A stretch of 64,000 nt of DNA. Source: Rhodovastum sp963804495 (GTDB taxonomy: Bacteria > Pseudomonadota > Alphaproteobacteria > Acetobacterales > Acetobacteraceae). The notes beneath the pieces were generated by a model. The model saw only the letters and a program-made list of their open reading frames with translations. It was not told the DNA's origin and searched no databases. Made by a program: the position numbers and the translations under genes. The DNA is taken from NCBI GenBank assembly GCA_963804495.1, contig CAWDQN010000010.1, forward strand, positions 496,001-560,000, given 5' to 3'. Of the stretch, positions 35,308 through 44,089 are shown piece by piece; position 1 is the stretch's first letter; each line of letters opens with the position of its first letter.

Positions 35308-36705
35308 ATGGCCGACCAAGCTTTTGATCTGATCGTGGTGGGCGGCGGGCCCGGCGGCTATGTCGCCGCCATCCGGGCCGCCCAGCTCGGCCTGAAGACC
35401 GCCTGCGTCGAACGCCAGCATCTCGGCGGTATCTGCCTGAACTGGGGCTGCATTCCCACCAAGGCACTGCTGCGCGCGTCGGAAATCAACCATTTGCTGC
35501 ACCATCTCGGGGAGTACGGCTTCGCCGCCGATCACATCCGTTACGACATCGCGGCGGTGGTGAAACGCTCGCGCGCGGTGGCGAAACAGCTGTCCTCCGG
35601 CGTCGCTCATTTGCTGAAAAAGAACAAAGTCACGGTGTTCGATGGCCATGGCGTTCTGGCCGGAAGCAACACGGTCGCCGTCGAGAAGGAAGGCAAACCG
35701 GTTGCGACCCTCACCGCGCCGCACGTCATCCTCGCCACCGGCGCCCGCGCCCGCGAACTTCCGGGCCTGGAAGCGGACGGCAAGCTGATCTGGACCTACA
35801 AGGCGGCGATGGTCCCCACCGTCATGCCGAAATCGCTTTTGGTCGTGGGCTCCGGCGCCATCGGCATCGAATTCGCTTCGTTTTACCTCAACATGGGCGC
35901 CGCCGTGACGGTGGTGGAAGTGCTCGACCGTGTGCTCCCCGTCGAGGACGAAGAAATCTCCGCCTTCGCCCGCAAGGCGTTTGAGAAACAGGGGATGAAA
36001 ATTCTTACCTCCGCCACGGTGAAAGGCGCCAAAAAAAACGCCGACAGCGTGACCGTGAGCATTGAGGCCGGCGGCAAGCCCACCGACATCACCGTCGAGC
36101 GGGTGATCTCGGCCGTCGGTATCGTCGGCAATGTGGAAAAACTCGGCCTCGAGGGCACCGGCGTCAAAATTGACCGCAGCCATGTGGTCATCGACGAATT
36201 CTGCCGCACCGGCGAGCCCGGCGTCTATGCCATCGGCGACTTGGCCGGCCCGCCCTGGCTCGCCCACAAGGCCAGCCATGAAGGCGTGCTCTGCGTCGAG
36301 GCCATCGCCGGGCTGCACCCGCACCCGATCGACTGGACCAACATTCCCGGCTGCACCTATTGCCGCCCGCAGGTGGCATCGGTCGGGCTGACGGAGGCAC
36401 GCGCCAAGGCCGCCGGGCATACGGTGAAGGTCGGACGGTTCCCCTTCATCGGCAACGGCAAGGCGATCGCCCTCGGCGAGCCGGAGGGCATGGTAAAAAC
36501 CGTCTTCGATGCCATGACCGGCGAGCTGCTCGGCGCGCACATGATCGGCGCCGAAGTCACCGAGCTGATCCAGGGCTACGCCATCGCCCGCACCCTGGAG
36601 ACCACCGAGGCCGAGCTGATGCACACCGTGTTCCCGCATCCGACCATCAGCGAGACCATGCACGAGGCCGTGCTTGACGCTTACGGCCGGGCCATCCACT
36701 TCTAA
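35308..36705 (+). CDS. lpdA: Dihydrolipoamide dehydrogenase, E3
   Basis: 465 residues. FAD-binding GGGPGGYVAAIRAAQLG at residues 12-28, redox-active disulfide in GGICLNWGCIPTKALL near 44-59, NAD-binding VVGSGAIGIEFASF near 180 and the C-terminal catalytic HPHPTISETMHE. Reoxidises the lipoyl groups of PdhB/PdhC. Follows the GNAT gene by 50 bases in the same direction. Confidence 0.96.
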   Translation: MADQAFDLIVVGGGPGGYVAAIRAAQLGLKTACVERQHLGGICLNWGCIPTKALLRASEINHLLHHLGEYGFAADHIRYDIAAVVKRSRAVAKQLSSGVAHLLKKNKVTVFDGHGVLAGSNTVAVEKEGKPVATLTAPHVILATGARARELPGLEADGKLIWTYKAAMVPTVMPKSLLVVGSGAIGIEFASFYLNMGAAVTVVEVLDRVLPVEDEEISAFARKAFEKQGMKILTSATVKGAKKNADSVTVSIEAGGKPTDITVERVISAVGIVGNVEKLGLEGTGVKIDRSHVVIDEFCRTGEPGVYAIGDLAGPPWLAHKASHEGVLCVEAIAGLHPHPIDWTNIPGCTYCRPQVASVGLTEARAKAAGHTVKVGRFPFIGNGKAIALGEPEGMVKTVFDAMTGELLGAHMIGAEVTELIQGYAIARTLETTEAELMHTVFPHPTISETMHEAVLDAYGRAIHF

Positions 36706-36727
36706 CCGTCATGACCGCCCGGCAGCC

Positions 36728-37681
36728 ATGACCACCCAACTCATCATCGATCACGAAGCCGCCCGCCACCCGGAGAAGGCGCACCGGCCGGACAATCCGG
36801 TCCAGCGCAAGCCTGCCTGGATCCGGGTGAAGGCGCCGACACATCCGGTCTACCACGAGACCCATGCGTTGCTGCGCGGCCACCGTCTGGCCACGGTGTG
36901 CGAGGAAGCCTCCTGCCCGAATATCGGCGAGTGCTGGAGCCGGCGCCACGCCACCATGATGATCATGGGCGACACCTGCACGCGCGCCTGCAGCTTCTGC
37001 AATGTGCGCACCGGGCTGCCCGGCGCGCTGGATGGCGGCGAGCCGGACCGGGTGGCGGATGCCGTCGCCCTTCTCGGCCTGCGGCACGTGGTGGTGACCT
37101 CGGTCGACCGCGACGATCTGGCCGATGGCGGGGCGGCGCATTTCGCCGCCACCATACGCGCCATTCGCCAGGCCGCTCCCGGCACGTCCATCGAGGTGCT
37201 GACCCCCGACTTTTTGCGCAAACCGGGCGCGATCGAGATCGTGGCGGCGGCGCGGCCGGACGTGTTCAACCACAATCTGGAGACGGTGCCGCGCCTGTAT
37301 CCGACCATCCGCCCCGGGGCGCGCTATTTCCAGTCGCTGCGGCTGCTCGACAGCGTCAAACGCCTCGCCCCCGGTATTTTCACCAAATCCGGCCTGATGG
37401 TCGGCCTGGGCGAGGCGCGCGGCGAAATATTGCAGGTGATGGACGATCTGCGCGTGGCGGAGGTGGACTTCCTCACCATCGGCCAGTATCTCCAGCCGAC
37501 CGTGAAACATGCTGCAGTGGCGGAATTCGTGACCCCCGAGGCGTTCGCAGATTATGCCAGCCTTGCCCGCGCCCGCGGCTTCCTGCTGGTGTCCGCCACC
37601 CCGCTGACCCGCAGCTCCTACCATGCGGATGCCGATTTCGCGCGGCTTCAGGCGGCGCGCCACGACGCGACGGCGGCCTGA
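36728..37681 (+). CDS. lipA: Lipoyl synthase
   Basis: 317 residues. Radical SAM enzyme that inserts two sulfurs into octanoyl-lysine. Both cysteine clusters are visible: the auxiliary set in ATVCEEASCPNIGECW (CX4CX5C) and the radical SAM set in DTCTRACSFCNV (CX3CX2C); the C-terminal RSSYHAD contains the conserved serine that ligates the auxiliary cluster. Supplies the cofactor of the PDH subunits encoded upstream. ATG 36728 starts 22 bases after lpd. Confidence 0.96.
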   Translation: MTTQLIIDHEAARHPEKAHRPDNPVQRKPAWIRVKAPTHPVYHETHALLRGHRLATVCEEASCPNIGECWSRRHATMMIMGDTCTRACSFCNVRTGLPGALDGGEPDRVADAVALLGLRHVVVTSVDRDDLADGGAAHFAATIRAIRQAAPGTSIEVLTPDFLRKPGAIEIVAAARPDVFNHNLETVPRLYPTIRPGARYFQSLRLLDSVKRLAPGIFTKSGLMVGLGEARGEILQVMDDLRVAEVDFLTIGQYLQPTVKHAAVAEFVTPEAFADYASLARARGFLLVSATPLTRSSYHADADFARLQAARHDATAA

Positions 37682-37682
37682 C

Positions 37683-38162
37683 ATGCCCACGCACACGGAA
37701 ACCCGGATCATCCCCTATCGCCCCGAGCAGATGTGGGACCTGGTGGCCGATGTCGACCGCTATCCGCAATTCCTGCCCTGGTGCGTCGGCGCGAAGGTGC
37801 GCCAGCAGACCGCCACCCTGCAGATCGCCGACATGTCGGTCGGCTTCGGCCCGATCCGGGAAAGCTTCACCAGCCGCAACACTTTGTTACGACCGCAATA
37901 TATCAAGGTGCGCTACGAGCGCGGCCCGTTCCGTTATCTGAACAACGACTGGTTCTTCTCTCCCGATCCGCGCGGCTGCAAGGTGGATTTCTGGGTCGAT
38001 TTCGAATTCCGCAGCCGGGTCCTGCAATCCGCTTTCGGTGTCGTGTTCAACGAGGCGACCCGGCGCATGGTCAACGCCTTCCTGCGCCGCGCCCGCGAGG
38101 TCTATGGCACGCCGCAGGCCGCCGTTCCCGCCGTCACCCAGGTCGGCCCGCAGCGGGTCTGA
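37683..38162 (+). CDS. Coenzyme Q-binding protein COQ10 / RatA-like START domain protein
   Basis: 159 residues. The START-like fold is indicated by the opening MPTHTETRIIPYRPEQMWDL and DVDRYPQFLPWC (residues 25-36), with YLNNDWFF near 81 and the C-terminal helix VFNEATRRMVNAFLRRA. Family members bind polyisoprenoid quinones and assist respiratory ubiquinone delivery. It begins one base after the lipA stop, the standard alphaproteobacterial order lipA-coq10. Confidence 0.87.
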   Translation: MPTHTETRIIPYRPEQMWDLVADVDRYPQFLPWCVGAKVRQQTATLQIADMSVGFGPIRESFTSRNTLLRPQYIKVRYERGPFRYLNNDWFFSPDPRGCKVDFWVDFEFRSRVLQSAFGVVFNEATRRMVNAFLRRAREVYGTPQAAVPAVTQVGPQRV

Positions 38163-38187
38163 ACCTCCCGCCCGGAGACCACGGCCC

Positions 38188-39258
38188 ATGACCTACGCGC
38201 CGCCGCGTCCCGATCCCGGCCTGCCGCCCGTGCGGATCAACCTGTTCTCCGACACGCAGACACGGCCGACGCCGGCGATGAAGGCGGCGATGCTGGCCGC
38301 GGAAGTGGGCGACGAGCAGGCCGGTCTGGACCCCACGGTCTGGGCGCTGTGCGACCGCATGGCGGCGCTGCTGGACAAGGAAGCCGCGGTGTTCCTGCCC
38401 AGCGGCACGATGTGCAACCAGATCGCCATCATCACCCATTGCCGCCCGGGTGACGAAATCCTGGCGCACGAGACCGCGCATATCCTCACCAGCGAGGGCA
38501 GCGGCGCCGCCGCGCTGGCCGGCGCCCAGATCACCCCGCTGCGCGGCGCGCGCGGCCAGTTCGACGCCGGCGCCGTGCGCGCCGCACTTCGCCCGCGCGA
38601 GTCGCGCTACGCGCCGCCGCAGGCGCTGCTGGAAGTCGAGCAGACCGCCAATTCCGGCGGCGGCACCGTGTGGCCGCTGGACCGGCTGAACGAGGTCGCC
38701 GCCGTCGCGCATGCCGCGGGGCTGGCCACCCATATGGACGGTGCGAGGCTGATGAACGCCGCCGTCGCCGCCGGCGTGCCGGCCGCCGCCATGGCTGCCG
38801 GCTATGACAGCGTCTGGCTCGACTTCACCAAGGGTCTGGGCGCCCCGCTCGGCGCGGTGCTGTGCGGCAGCGCGGTGTTCATCGGCCGCGCCTGGCGCTG
38901 GAAACAACGTATGGGCGGCTCCATGCGCCAGGCCGGCATCTGCGCCGCCGCCTGCCTGTATGCGCTCGACCACCACGTCGAGCGTTTGGCCGAAGATCAC
39001 GAGAACGCCCGCCTGCTCGCCCGCGGCCTGGCGGCAATTCCCGGCATCACGGTGGAACTGCCGGAGACCAACCTGGTGTTCTTCGACACCACCGGCACCG
39101 GCCTGACGGCTGCGGAGCTGTTGGCCCGGGTGCGGCCGCACGGGGTGACCTTCTCGATCAACAGCACGTGGCGGGGACGGGCCTGCACGCATCTCGATGT
39201 GTCGCGCGGGCAGATCGAGGAGGCGCTGGGGGTGATTGCGGGGGCGGTCGGGGCTTAA
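38188..39258 (+). CDS. ltaE: Low-specificity L-threonine aldolase
   Basis: 356 residues, PLP-dependent aldolase that splits threonine or allo-threonine to glycine and acetaldehyde. Family motifs: LFSDTQTRPTPAMKAAM near 18, FLPSGTMCNQIAI near 70, HMDGARLMNAAV near 182 and the PLP lysine in DFTKGLGAPLGAVL near 212. ATG 38188 follows GGAG at seven bases. The terminal GGGGCTTAAGG is part of the composite palindromic element, which supplies the stop. It marks the left edge of the accessory region separating coq10 from the cinA-type gene. Confidence 0.9.
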   Translation: MTYAPPRPDPGLPPVRINLFSDTQTRPTPAMKAAMLAAEVGDEQAGLDPTVWALCDRMAALLDKEAAVFLPSGTMCNQIAIITHCRPGDEILAHETAHILTSEGSGAAALAGAQITPLRGARGQFDAGAVRAALRPRESRYAPPQALLEVEQTANSGGGTVWPLDRLNEVAAVAHAAGLATHMDGARLMNAAVAAGVPAAAMAAGYDSVWLDFTKGLGAPLGAVLCGSAVFIGRAWRWKQRMGGSMRQAGICAAACLYALDHHVERLAEDHENARLLARGLAAIPGITVELPETNLVFFDTTGTGLTAAELLARVRPHGVTFSINSTWRGRACTHLDVSRGQIEEALGVIAGAVGA

Positions 39259-39466
39259 GGAAGGCCAGGGGCTCTGCCCCTGGACCCCGCCAAGGGCCGA
39301 GAGGCCCTTGGAACCCATTATTTTTAGACAGTCGTTATGAGAGGGGGGTGAGGCGGTGAACCGGTTCACCGCCTCACCCCCCTCTCATAACGACTGCTTA
39401 AGTAGCGGGGTCCAGGGGCCTCTCGGCCCCTGGCGGGTCCAGGGCAGAGCCCTGGCCTTCCTTAGG
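39254..39466. repeat. Composite long inverted-repeat element A
   Basis: About 213 bases forming one imperfect palindrome: left arm CTTAAGGAAGGCCAGGGG... with two nested hairpins, then a perfect 68-base palindrome (39329-39396, centre AACC|GGTT), then the right arm with the same two hairpins inverted and ending CCTTCCTTAGG. Left and right arms are copies of the dispersed repeat. The element fills the junction of two convergent genes and gives the stop codon to both ltaE (TAA 39256-39258) and the tetR gene (TAA, complement of 39462-39464). Confidence 0.92.
39329..39396. repeat. Perfect 68-bp palindrome at the centre of element A
   Basis: Left half begins CAGTCGTTATGAGAGG and right half ends CCTCTCATAACGACTG, with 34 of 34 positions complementary and no spacer. 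The core GAGAGGGGGGTGAGG...GGTGAACC is shared with the element at 60.04-60.12 kb. Confidence 0.95.
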
Positions 39467-40109
39467 CCGCAAACGCCCGCAGCCACGTCTCCACCGCGCT
39501 CGTCACCGTCGCATCGATTTCCGCGTCGCTGGGCGACGGTGGCAGAGCGAGCGTCGCGCGCAGGAATACATCCGAGCGCAGCAGGGCCATGAACTGGTGG
39601 GTGGCGGTCAGCGTGTCGGGTGTCCGCACGAGGCCCTGGGCGGCCAGCGTCTCCAGCCAGGCGCGGAAGCGGTGGCAGAATTTCTGCGGCCCGTTCTGGT
39701 AAAACGCGTCGCCCAGTTCGGGGAAGCGGGCGCTTTCGGCGATGGCGATGCGCAGGATGGACAGGGTTCGTTCCCGCAGCAGGAAGCGCAGCACCCGCTG
39801 GCCGATCGCCAGCAACGCCGCGCGCAGGTCCGGCACGGAGTCCGGAAACAACGCCTCCACCACCGGGCTCTCGCGCCCCTTGTCGGCGACGATGCTGGCG
39901 AACAGCGCGTCTTTCGAGGCGAAATACGCATACAGGGTCGCCTTGGACACGCCGGCCAGCCGCGCCACCGCGTCCATGCTCACCGCACCGTAGCCATGCG
40001 CGAAGAACAGCGCTTCGGCGGCCTGCACGATCTGCCGGCACTTGGCGGAGATTTCGAGCGGGGGAGGGGGGAGACCATCCATAGGACAAGTTTGGTTTGC
40101 ATGCCTCAT
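39462..40109 (-). CDS. TetR family transcriptional regulator
   Basis: 215 residues. The N-terminal helix-turn-helix is clear: QIVQAAEALFFAHGYGAVSM followed by DAVARLAGVSKATLYAYFASKDALF (about residues 26-70). The C-terminal half is the ligand-binding domain of the AcrR/TetR C-terminal type. It is divergent from an EmrA/EmrB-type efflux operon, and a perfect 17-bp palindrome lies between them, so it probably represses both. ATG 40109 is used; ATG 40082 is an alternative, and neither has a clear ribosome-binding site. The stop is supplied by the palindromic element. Confidence 0.88.
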   Translation of the reverse strand: MRHANQTCPMDGLPPPPLEISAKCRQIVQAAEALFFAHGYGAVSMDAVARLAGVSKATLYAYFASKDALFASIVADKGRESPVVEALFPDSVPDLRAALLAIGQRVLRFLLRERTLSILRIAIAESARFPELGDAFYQNGPQKFCHRFRAWLETLAAQGLVRTPDTLTATHQFMALLRSDVFLRATLALPPSPSDAEIDATVTSAVETWLRAFAA

Positions 40110-40126
40110 TGGGTCAATAGCATCTG

Positions 40127-40143
40127 AACTGAACGGTTCAGTT
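40127..40143. promoter_or_regulatory. Likely operator of the TetR regulator
   Basis: AACTGAACGGTTCAGTT is a perfect palindrome around a central G, 17 bases upstream of the regulator start and about 60 bases upstream of the efflux adaptor start. Position, symmetry and length are typical of TetR-family operators. Confidence 0.7.
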
Positions 40144-40204
40144 TACCCTTGACCGGCGCCGAGGCCCTGCCCAATTTGTGGGGCGAACAACCAACGGTCG
40201 CTCC

Positions 40205-41350
40205 ATGGATGCCGTTTCCGGCACACCCACGACTGCCGACGCCGCCCCGCCGCCGCGGCGGCGGCGCTGGCGCCTTCTGCGCCTGTTTCTCCTGCTGGTG
40301 CCGACGCTGGCGGCGGCGCTGTTCGGCAACTGGTGGGTCACCGAGGGGCGCTGGCTGGAGAGCACCGACGATGCCTATGTGCAGGGCGACATTGCCGCGC
40401 TCTCCACCCGCATCGAGGGTGACGTGGTCGCCATCCATGTCGCCGACAACCAGCACGTGCACGCCGGTGATCCACTGATTTCCCTCGACCCCGCCGACTG
40501 GTCGGCGCGGCTGGACCAGGCGCGTGGCGCCGCCGCCGAGGCCACCGCCGCGGTCGCCACCGCACGGCGGCAGGTGGACCAGGCCGGCAGCGCGATCGCC
40601 CAGGCCGAGGCGGCGATGGCGCAGGCCAGCGCCGAACTCACCCGTGCCGCCGCCGAGGCCGGCCGCACCGGCGTGCTGGTCGGCGCCGGCTGGACCTCGC
40701 GTCAGGCCAACGAGCAGGCGGTGGCCGACCGGCAGAAAGCCGAGGCGCAGCTTGCCGCCGCGCGTGCCCAGCGCGCCACCGCCGAGCAGGCGCTGGCCGT
40801 GGCCCAGGCGCAGGTGCCGCAGGCCGAGGCCCACGCCACCACCGCCGAGGCCGCCGCGCGGCTCGCTGCCAACAACCTTTCCTACACGGTCATCCGCGCC
40901 CCGTTCGACGGCATTGTCGGCAACCGGGTGGCGCAGCTTGGCCAGCATGTGCTTCCGGGCCAGCTGCTGATCGCCGTGTCGCCGCCGCCGCCGCATTTGT
41001 TCGTCATCGCCAACTTCAAGGAAACCCAGCTGCGCCGCATGCAGCCCGGCCAGCGTGTCTGGGTGACCCCCGACATCGACAAAGCCGCGGTCGCGCCGGG
41101 GCGGGTGGACAGTCTGGCGCCGGCCACCGGGGCGCTGTTCTCCCTGCTGCCGCCGGAGAACGCGACCGGCAATTTCACCAAAGTGGTGCAGCGCGTGCCG
41201 GTGAAGATCGTGCTCGACCCGGCCGCGGCCGAAGCCGCGCACTGGCTGCGCGCCGGCCTGTCCGTCACCGCCGAGGTGGATACGCGCGAGGCCGGCGGCG
41301 CGCGGCAGGGCCTGATCGGCGCCGCCGCCGCCACCATTGGCCTGCAGTGA
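40205..41350 (+). CDS. EmrA/HlyD-type membrane fusion protein
   Basis: 381 residues. A Pro/Arg-rich cytoplasmic start is followed by one transmembrane helix (about 27-45), STDDAYVQGDIAALSTRIEG (the EmrA lipoyl start), a long Ala/Gln-rich alpha-hairpin (about 95-215), the second lipoyl half YTVIRAPFDGIVGN and a beta-barrel part. Connects an inner-membrane MFS exporter to the outer membrane. ATG 40205 is chosen over an upstream in-frame GTG at 40178. The next gene overlaps its stop (GTGA). Confidence 0.9.
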   Translation: MDAVSGTPTTADAAPPPRRRRWRLLRLFLLLVPTLAAALFGNWWVTEGRWLESTDDAYVQGDIAALSTRIEGDVVAIHVADNQHVHAGDPLISLDPADWSARLDQARGAAAEATAAVATARRQVDQAGSAIAQAEAAMAQASAELTRAAAEAGRTGVLVGAGWTSRQANEQAVADRQKAEAQLAAARAQRATAEQALAVAQAQVPQAEAHATTAEAAARLAANNLSYTVIRAPFDGIVGNRVAQLGQHVLPGQLLIAVSPPPPHLFVIANFKETQLRRMQPGQRVWVTPDIDKAAVAPGRVDSLAPATGALFSLLPPENATGNFTKVVQRVPVKIVLDPAAAEAAHWLRAGLSVTAEVDTREAGGARQGLIGAAAATIGLQ

Positions 41351-42888
41351 TCGCCGGCGAGAACACCTGGCGCGACTGGGTCGGGTTCGCCTTCATGGTG
41401 GTGGGCATGTTCATGTCCATCCTCGACATCCAGGTGGTCAGCGCCTCGATCGCCGAAATCCAGGCCGGTCTGGCCGCCAGCGCCGACGAAGTGAGCTGGG
41501 TGCAGACCAGCTATCTGGTGGCCGAGATCGTCATGATCCCGCTGTCGGGGTTCCTGTCGCGGGCGCTATCGACGCGGGTGCTGTATGTGATCAGCGCCCT
41601 CGGCTTCACCCTGTTCTCGGGCCTGTGCGCCACCGCGACCTCGCTGCCGGAAATGATCCTGTGGCGGGCGCTGCAGGGGTTTTCCGGCGGGGCGATGATC
41701 CCGACCGTGTTCGCGACTGCGTTTCTGCTGTTTCCCGGCGCGCGGCGCGGCCAGGTCGCGGTGATCATCGCCCTGACCGCGACCCTCGCCCCCACCATCG
41801 GCCCGACGCTGGGCGGCTGGCTGACCGAGGCGTTTTCCTGGCACTGGCTGTTCCTGATCAACATCGCGCCGGGCCTGGCATGCGCGGCCGCGGTGTGGTC
41901 GTTCATCGACATCGACCGCCCGGACCTCGGCCTGCTGCGGCGCTTCGACGCGGTCGGCCTGGTGCTGCTGGCGGCGTTCCTGGGCAGCCTCGAATACGTG
42001 CTGGAGGAGGGCAACCGCAACGACTGGTTCGAGGACGATACTATCCGTTTCTTCGCGGCGCTGTCTTCGGTCTCGGCGGTGGTGTTTTTCCATCGCATGC
42101 TGACCCGGCCGGAGCCGCTGGTCGATCTGCGTCTGTTTGGTAACCGCAATTATGCGCTGTGTTGCCTGTTGGCCAGTGTCATTGGCGTCGGGTTGTATGG
42201 CGCCACCTACCTGATCCCGCTGTATCTGGGTCAGGTGCGTGGCTTCGACAGTTTCCAGATCGGCACGTCGATGTTGGCGACCGGGGTGGCAATGTTCTTC
42301 ACCGGGCCGATTGCCGGGCGGATCGTCGGGCGGGTGGATGTGCGGCGGATGGCGGCCTTCGGGCTTTTCAGCTTCGGCGTTTCCTGCTGGTGGCTGGCGC
42401 ATCTGACCGCCTTGTCCGGCATGTGGGAGATCATGGCGCCACAGGCGCTGCGTGGGTTTTCGCTGATGTTCCTGTTCGTGCCGGTGAACCAGCTGGCCCT
42501 TGGCACCCTGCCACCGGTGGCGCTGAAGAACGCGTCGGGTTTGTACAACCTGATGCGCAACCTCGGCGGCGCCATCGGCATCGCCGTGCTCGGCACCCTG
42601 GCCACCACCCGCACCGCCGTGCACTCGCTGCATTTGCACGAGGAGGCGGGGTGGGGCCGCGCCTCCGTTCCGGCGGCGATGACCCATCTCACGCAGGTGC
42701 TCACCCCGGCCAAGGAGGGCATGGCGAGCCTGGCGGCGCTGCGCCGGCTGGCGCTGCTGGTGCAGCAGCAGGCGCTGACGCTGGCGTATAACGACGTGCT
42801 GCTGGTGCTGGGGCTGTGCTTTTTCGCGGCGTTGCCGGTGACGTTGTTTCTGCTGCGGCCGCGGGCGATGGGGGCGCCGGGGCATTGA
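41347..42888 (+). CDS. DHA2 family MFS drug exporter, EmrB type
   Basis: 513 residues with about 14 hydrophobic helices. Motif A-like and DHA2-specific signatures: MFMSILDIQVVSASIAEIQ in helix 1, WVQTSYLVAEIVMIPLSGFL in helix 2 and GATLAPTIGPTLGGWLTE-like LTATLAPTIGPTLGGWL in motif C. With the upstream adaptor it forms a tripartite exporter in which a TolC-type channel would be needed. Start GTG 41347 overlaps the adaptor stop. Confidence 0.92.
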   Translation: MIAGENTWRDWVGFAFMVVGMFMSILDIQVVSASIAEIQAGLAASADEVSWVQTSYLVAEIVMIPLSGFLSRALSTRVLYVISALGFTLFSGLCATATSLPEMILWRALQGFSGGAMIPTVFATAFLLFPGARRGQVAVIIALTATLAPTIGPTLGGWLTEAFSWHWLFLINIAPGLACAAAVWSFIDIDRPDLGLLRRFDAVGLVLLAAFLGSLEYVLEEGNRNDWFEDDTIRFFAALSSVSAVVFFHRMLTRPEPLVDLRLFGNRNYALCCLLASVIGVGLYGATYLIPLYLGQVRGFDSFQIGTSMLATGVAMFFTGPIAGRIVGRVDVRRMAAFGLFSFGVSCWWLAHLTALSGMWEIMAPQALRGFSLMFLFVPVNQLALGTLPPVALKNASGLYNLMRNLGGAIGIAVLGTLATTRTAVHSLHLHEEAGWGRASVPAAMTHLTQVLTPAKEGMASLAALRRLALLVQQQALTLAYNDVLLVLGLCFFAALPVTLFLLRPRAMGAPGH

Positions 42889-42952
42889 GGCCGGGCGGAT
42901 TACCCGATGACCGATTCGCAGAGCGAGCTTGTAGTCCGTTGGGCCGACCAGC

Positions 42953-43031
42953 GATTGTCGGGTGCAATGCCAACTGGCGTTGCACCATCGCTCACGACCG
43001 GAGAATGTAGTGCGATGCCCCGCGGCATATC
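42953..43031. repeat. 79-bp double-hairpin direct repeat, copy 1
   Basis: Two hairpins, GCAATGCC AACT GGCGTTGC and the weaker TGCGATGCC CCGC GGCATATCA, separated by ACCATCGCTCACGACCGGAG. Aligns without gaps to 43933-44011 with 62 of 79 identical by my count. Lies upstream of the O-methyltransferase gene. Confidence 0.82.
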
Positions 43032-43160
43032 ACCCTGAAGCTTGCCTTTATCGGTTCCTGCCGTTCCTTGCTCCGCGGTTCAGAATTCATGGGCTGTAAA
43101 AGCGGCGAGGCCTGGATGGTAACGTTTTGACAGGCAATCAATGCCAATGGGACAAAACCA

Positions 43161-43826
43161 ATGAACGAAAATCAGTGGGGTATTGTAGATACCTACATCG
43201 TGGATCGCTTGGTACCGGTTGACCCCGTGCTTGAGTCGGTGCTTGCGGCCAATGTCGCCGCCGGTTTGCCTGCCCATGATGTCTCTCCGGCGCAAGGCAA
43301 GTTTCTTCACCTTATCGCTCGTATGGTCGCGGCGCGGCGCATTCTTGAGATCGGCACCCTTGGGGGTTATTCGACAATCTGGCTCGCTCGCGCGGTACCT
43401 CCAGACGGTCATGTCGTGACGCTTGAGGCCGACCCACACCATGCTGCGGTGGCGCGATCCAACTTTGAACATGCAGGACTCACCGACCGTATTGACCTCC
43501 GCGTCGGGCCTGCGTTGGAGATATTGCCTGGTGTTGAGGCCGACCGTGCTGGCCCGTTCGACATGATATTCATTGATGCCGATAAGCCGAACAACCCTGA
43601 TTATCTTGCATGGGCGATAAGGTTGGCTCGCCGGGGCGCGGTCATCATCGGCGACAATGTGGTGCGCGGTGGTGCGGTCGTCGATCCTGACGCCGTCGAT
43701 CCGCGCGTTCAGGGTGTGCGGCGGTTCTTCGATATGTTGGCCGGCAACCCGCGCCTTTCTGCGACCGCGCTGCAGACTGTAGGCAGTAAGGGCTGGGACG
43801 GCTTTGCGCTCGCCATACTAGACTAA
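43161..43826 (+). CDS. Class I SAM-dependent O-methyltransferase (CCoAOMT-like)
   Basis: 221 residues. SAM-binding motif I is RILEIGTLGGYSTIWLAR near residues 60-77, with VVTLEADPHHA near 85, metal/substrate motif FDMIFIDADKPNN near 134 and IIGDNVVRGG near 160; these mark the O-methyltransferase family 3 (caffeoyl-CoA, catechol and mycobacterial-type). Probably methylates a small phenolic or hydroxylated molecule using a divalent cation. Codon use and base composition are noticeably less GC-rich than those of neighbours, and the gene is bracketed by 79-bp direct repeats, which suggest acquisition. Confidence 0.87.
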   Translation: MNENQWGIVDTYIVDRLVPVDPVLESVLAANVAAGLPAHDVSPAQGKFLHLIARMVAARRILEIGTLGGYSTIWLARAVPPDGHVVTLEADPHHAAVARSNFEHAGLTDRIDLRVGPALEILPGVEADRAGPFDMIFIDADKPNNPDYLAWAIRLARRGAVIIGDNVVRGGAVVDPDAVDPRVQGVRRFFDMLAGNPRLSATALQTVGSKGWDGFALAILD

Positions 43827-43908
43827 CTCGCAAACGATCTTCGATCACGCAATGAACCAATCGTGCATGATCAAAGACGTTCGGAAACGGAAATCACCGA
43901 CGCCACAT

Positions 43909-43941
43909 CAAAGGGTTAAACTTCCCGAAAGAGATCGTGGG
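43909..43941. repeat. 33-bp direct repeat, copy 1
   Basis: CACATCAAAGGGTTAAACTT and the following 13 bases match 45398-45430 at 28 of 33 positions. It overlaps the start of the second 79-bp repeat and lies downstream of the minus-strand methyltransferase gene. Read as protein both copies give HI(K/N)GL(N/D)FPK(E/D)I, so it may be a remnant of a coding sequence. Confidence 0.6.
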
Positions 43942-44011
43942 GCGCAATGCCACTCGGCATTGCACCATCGCTCACCACCGGAGAAAGCAATGCAATGCCG
44001 TGCGGTATTGC
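43933..44011. repeat. 79-bp double-hairpin direct repeat, copy 2
   Basis: Hairpins GCAATGCC ACTC GGCATTGC (perfect 8-bp stem) and TGCAATGCC GTGC GGTATTGCA (9-bp stem with one wobble). Exactly 980 bases after copy 1, on the other side of the O-methyltransferase gene. Confidence 0.82.
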
Positions 44012-44089
44012 ATCCGACGGCTTGCTGCGTCACGAGCCGCCGATCGCCTTCCGTTGTGGCTGCGTCCGCGTCGCGCGGGCCGCCGCCGC

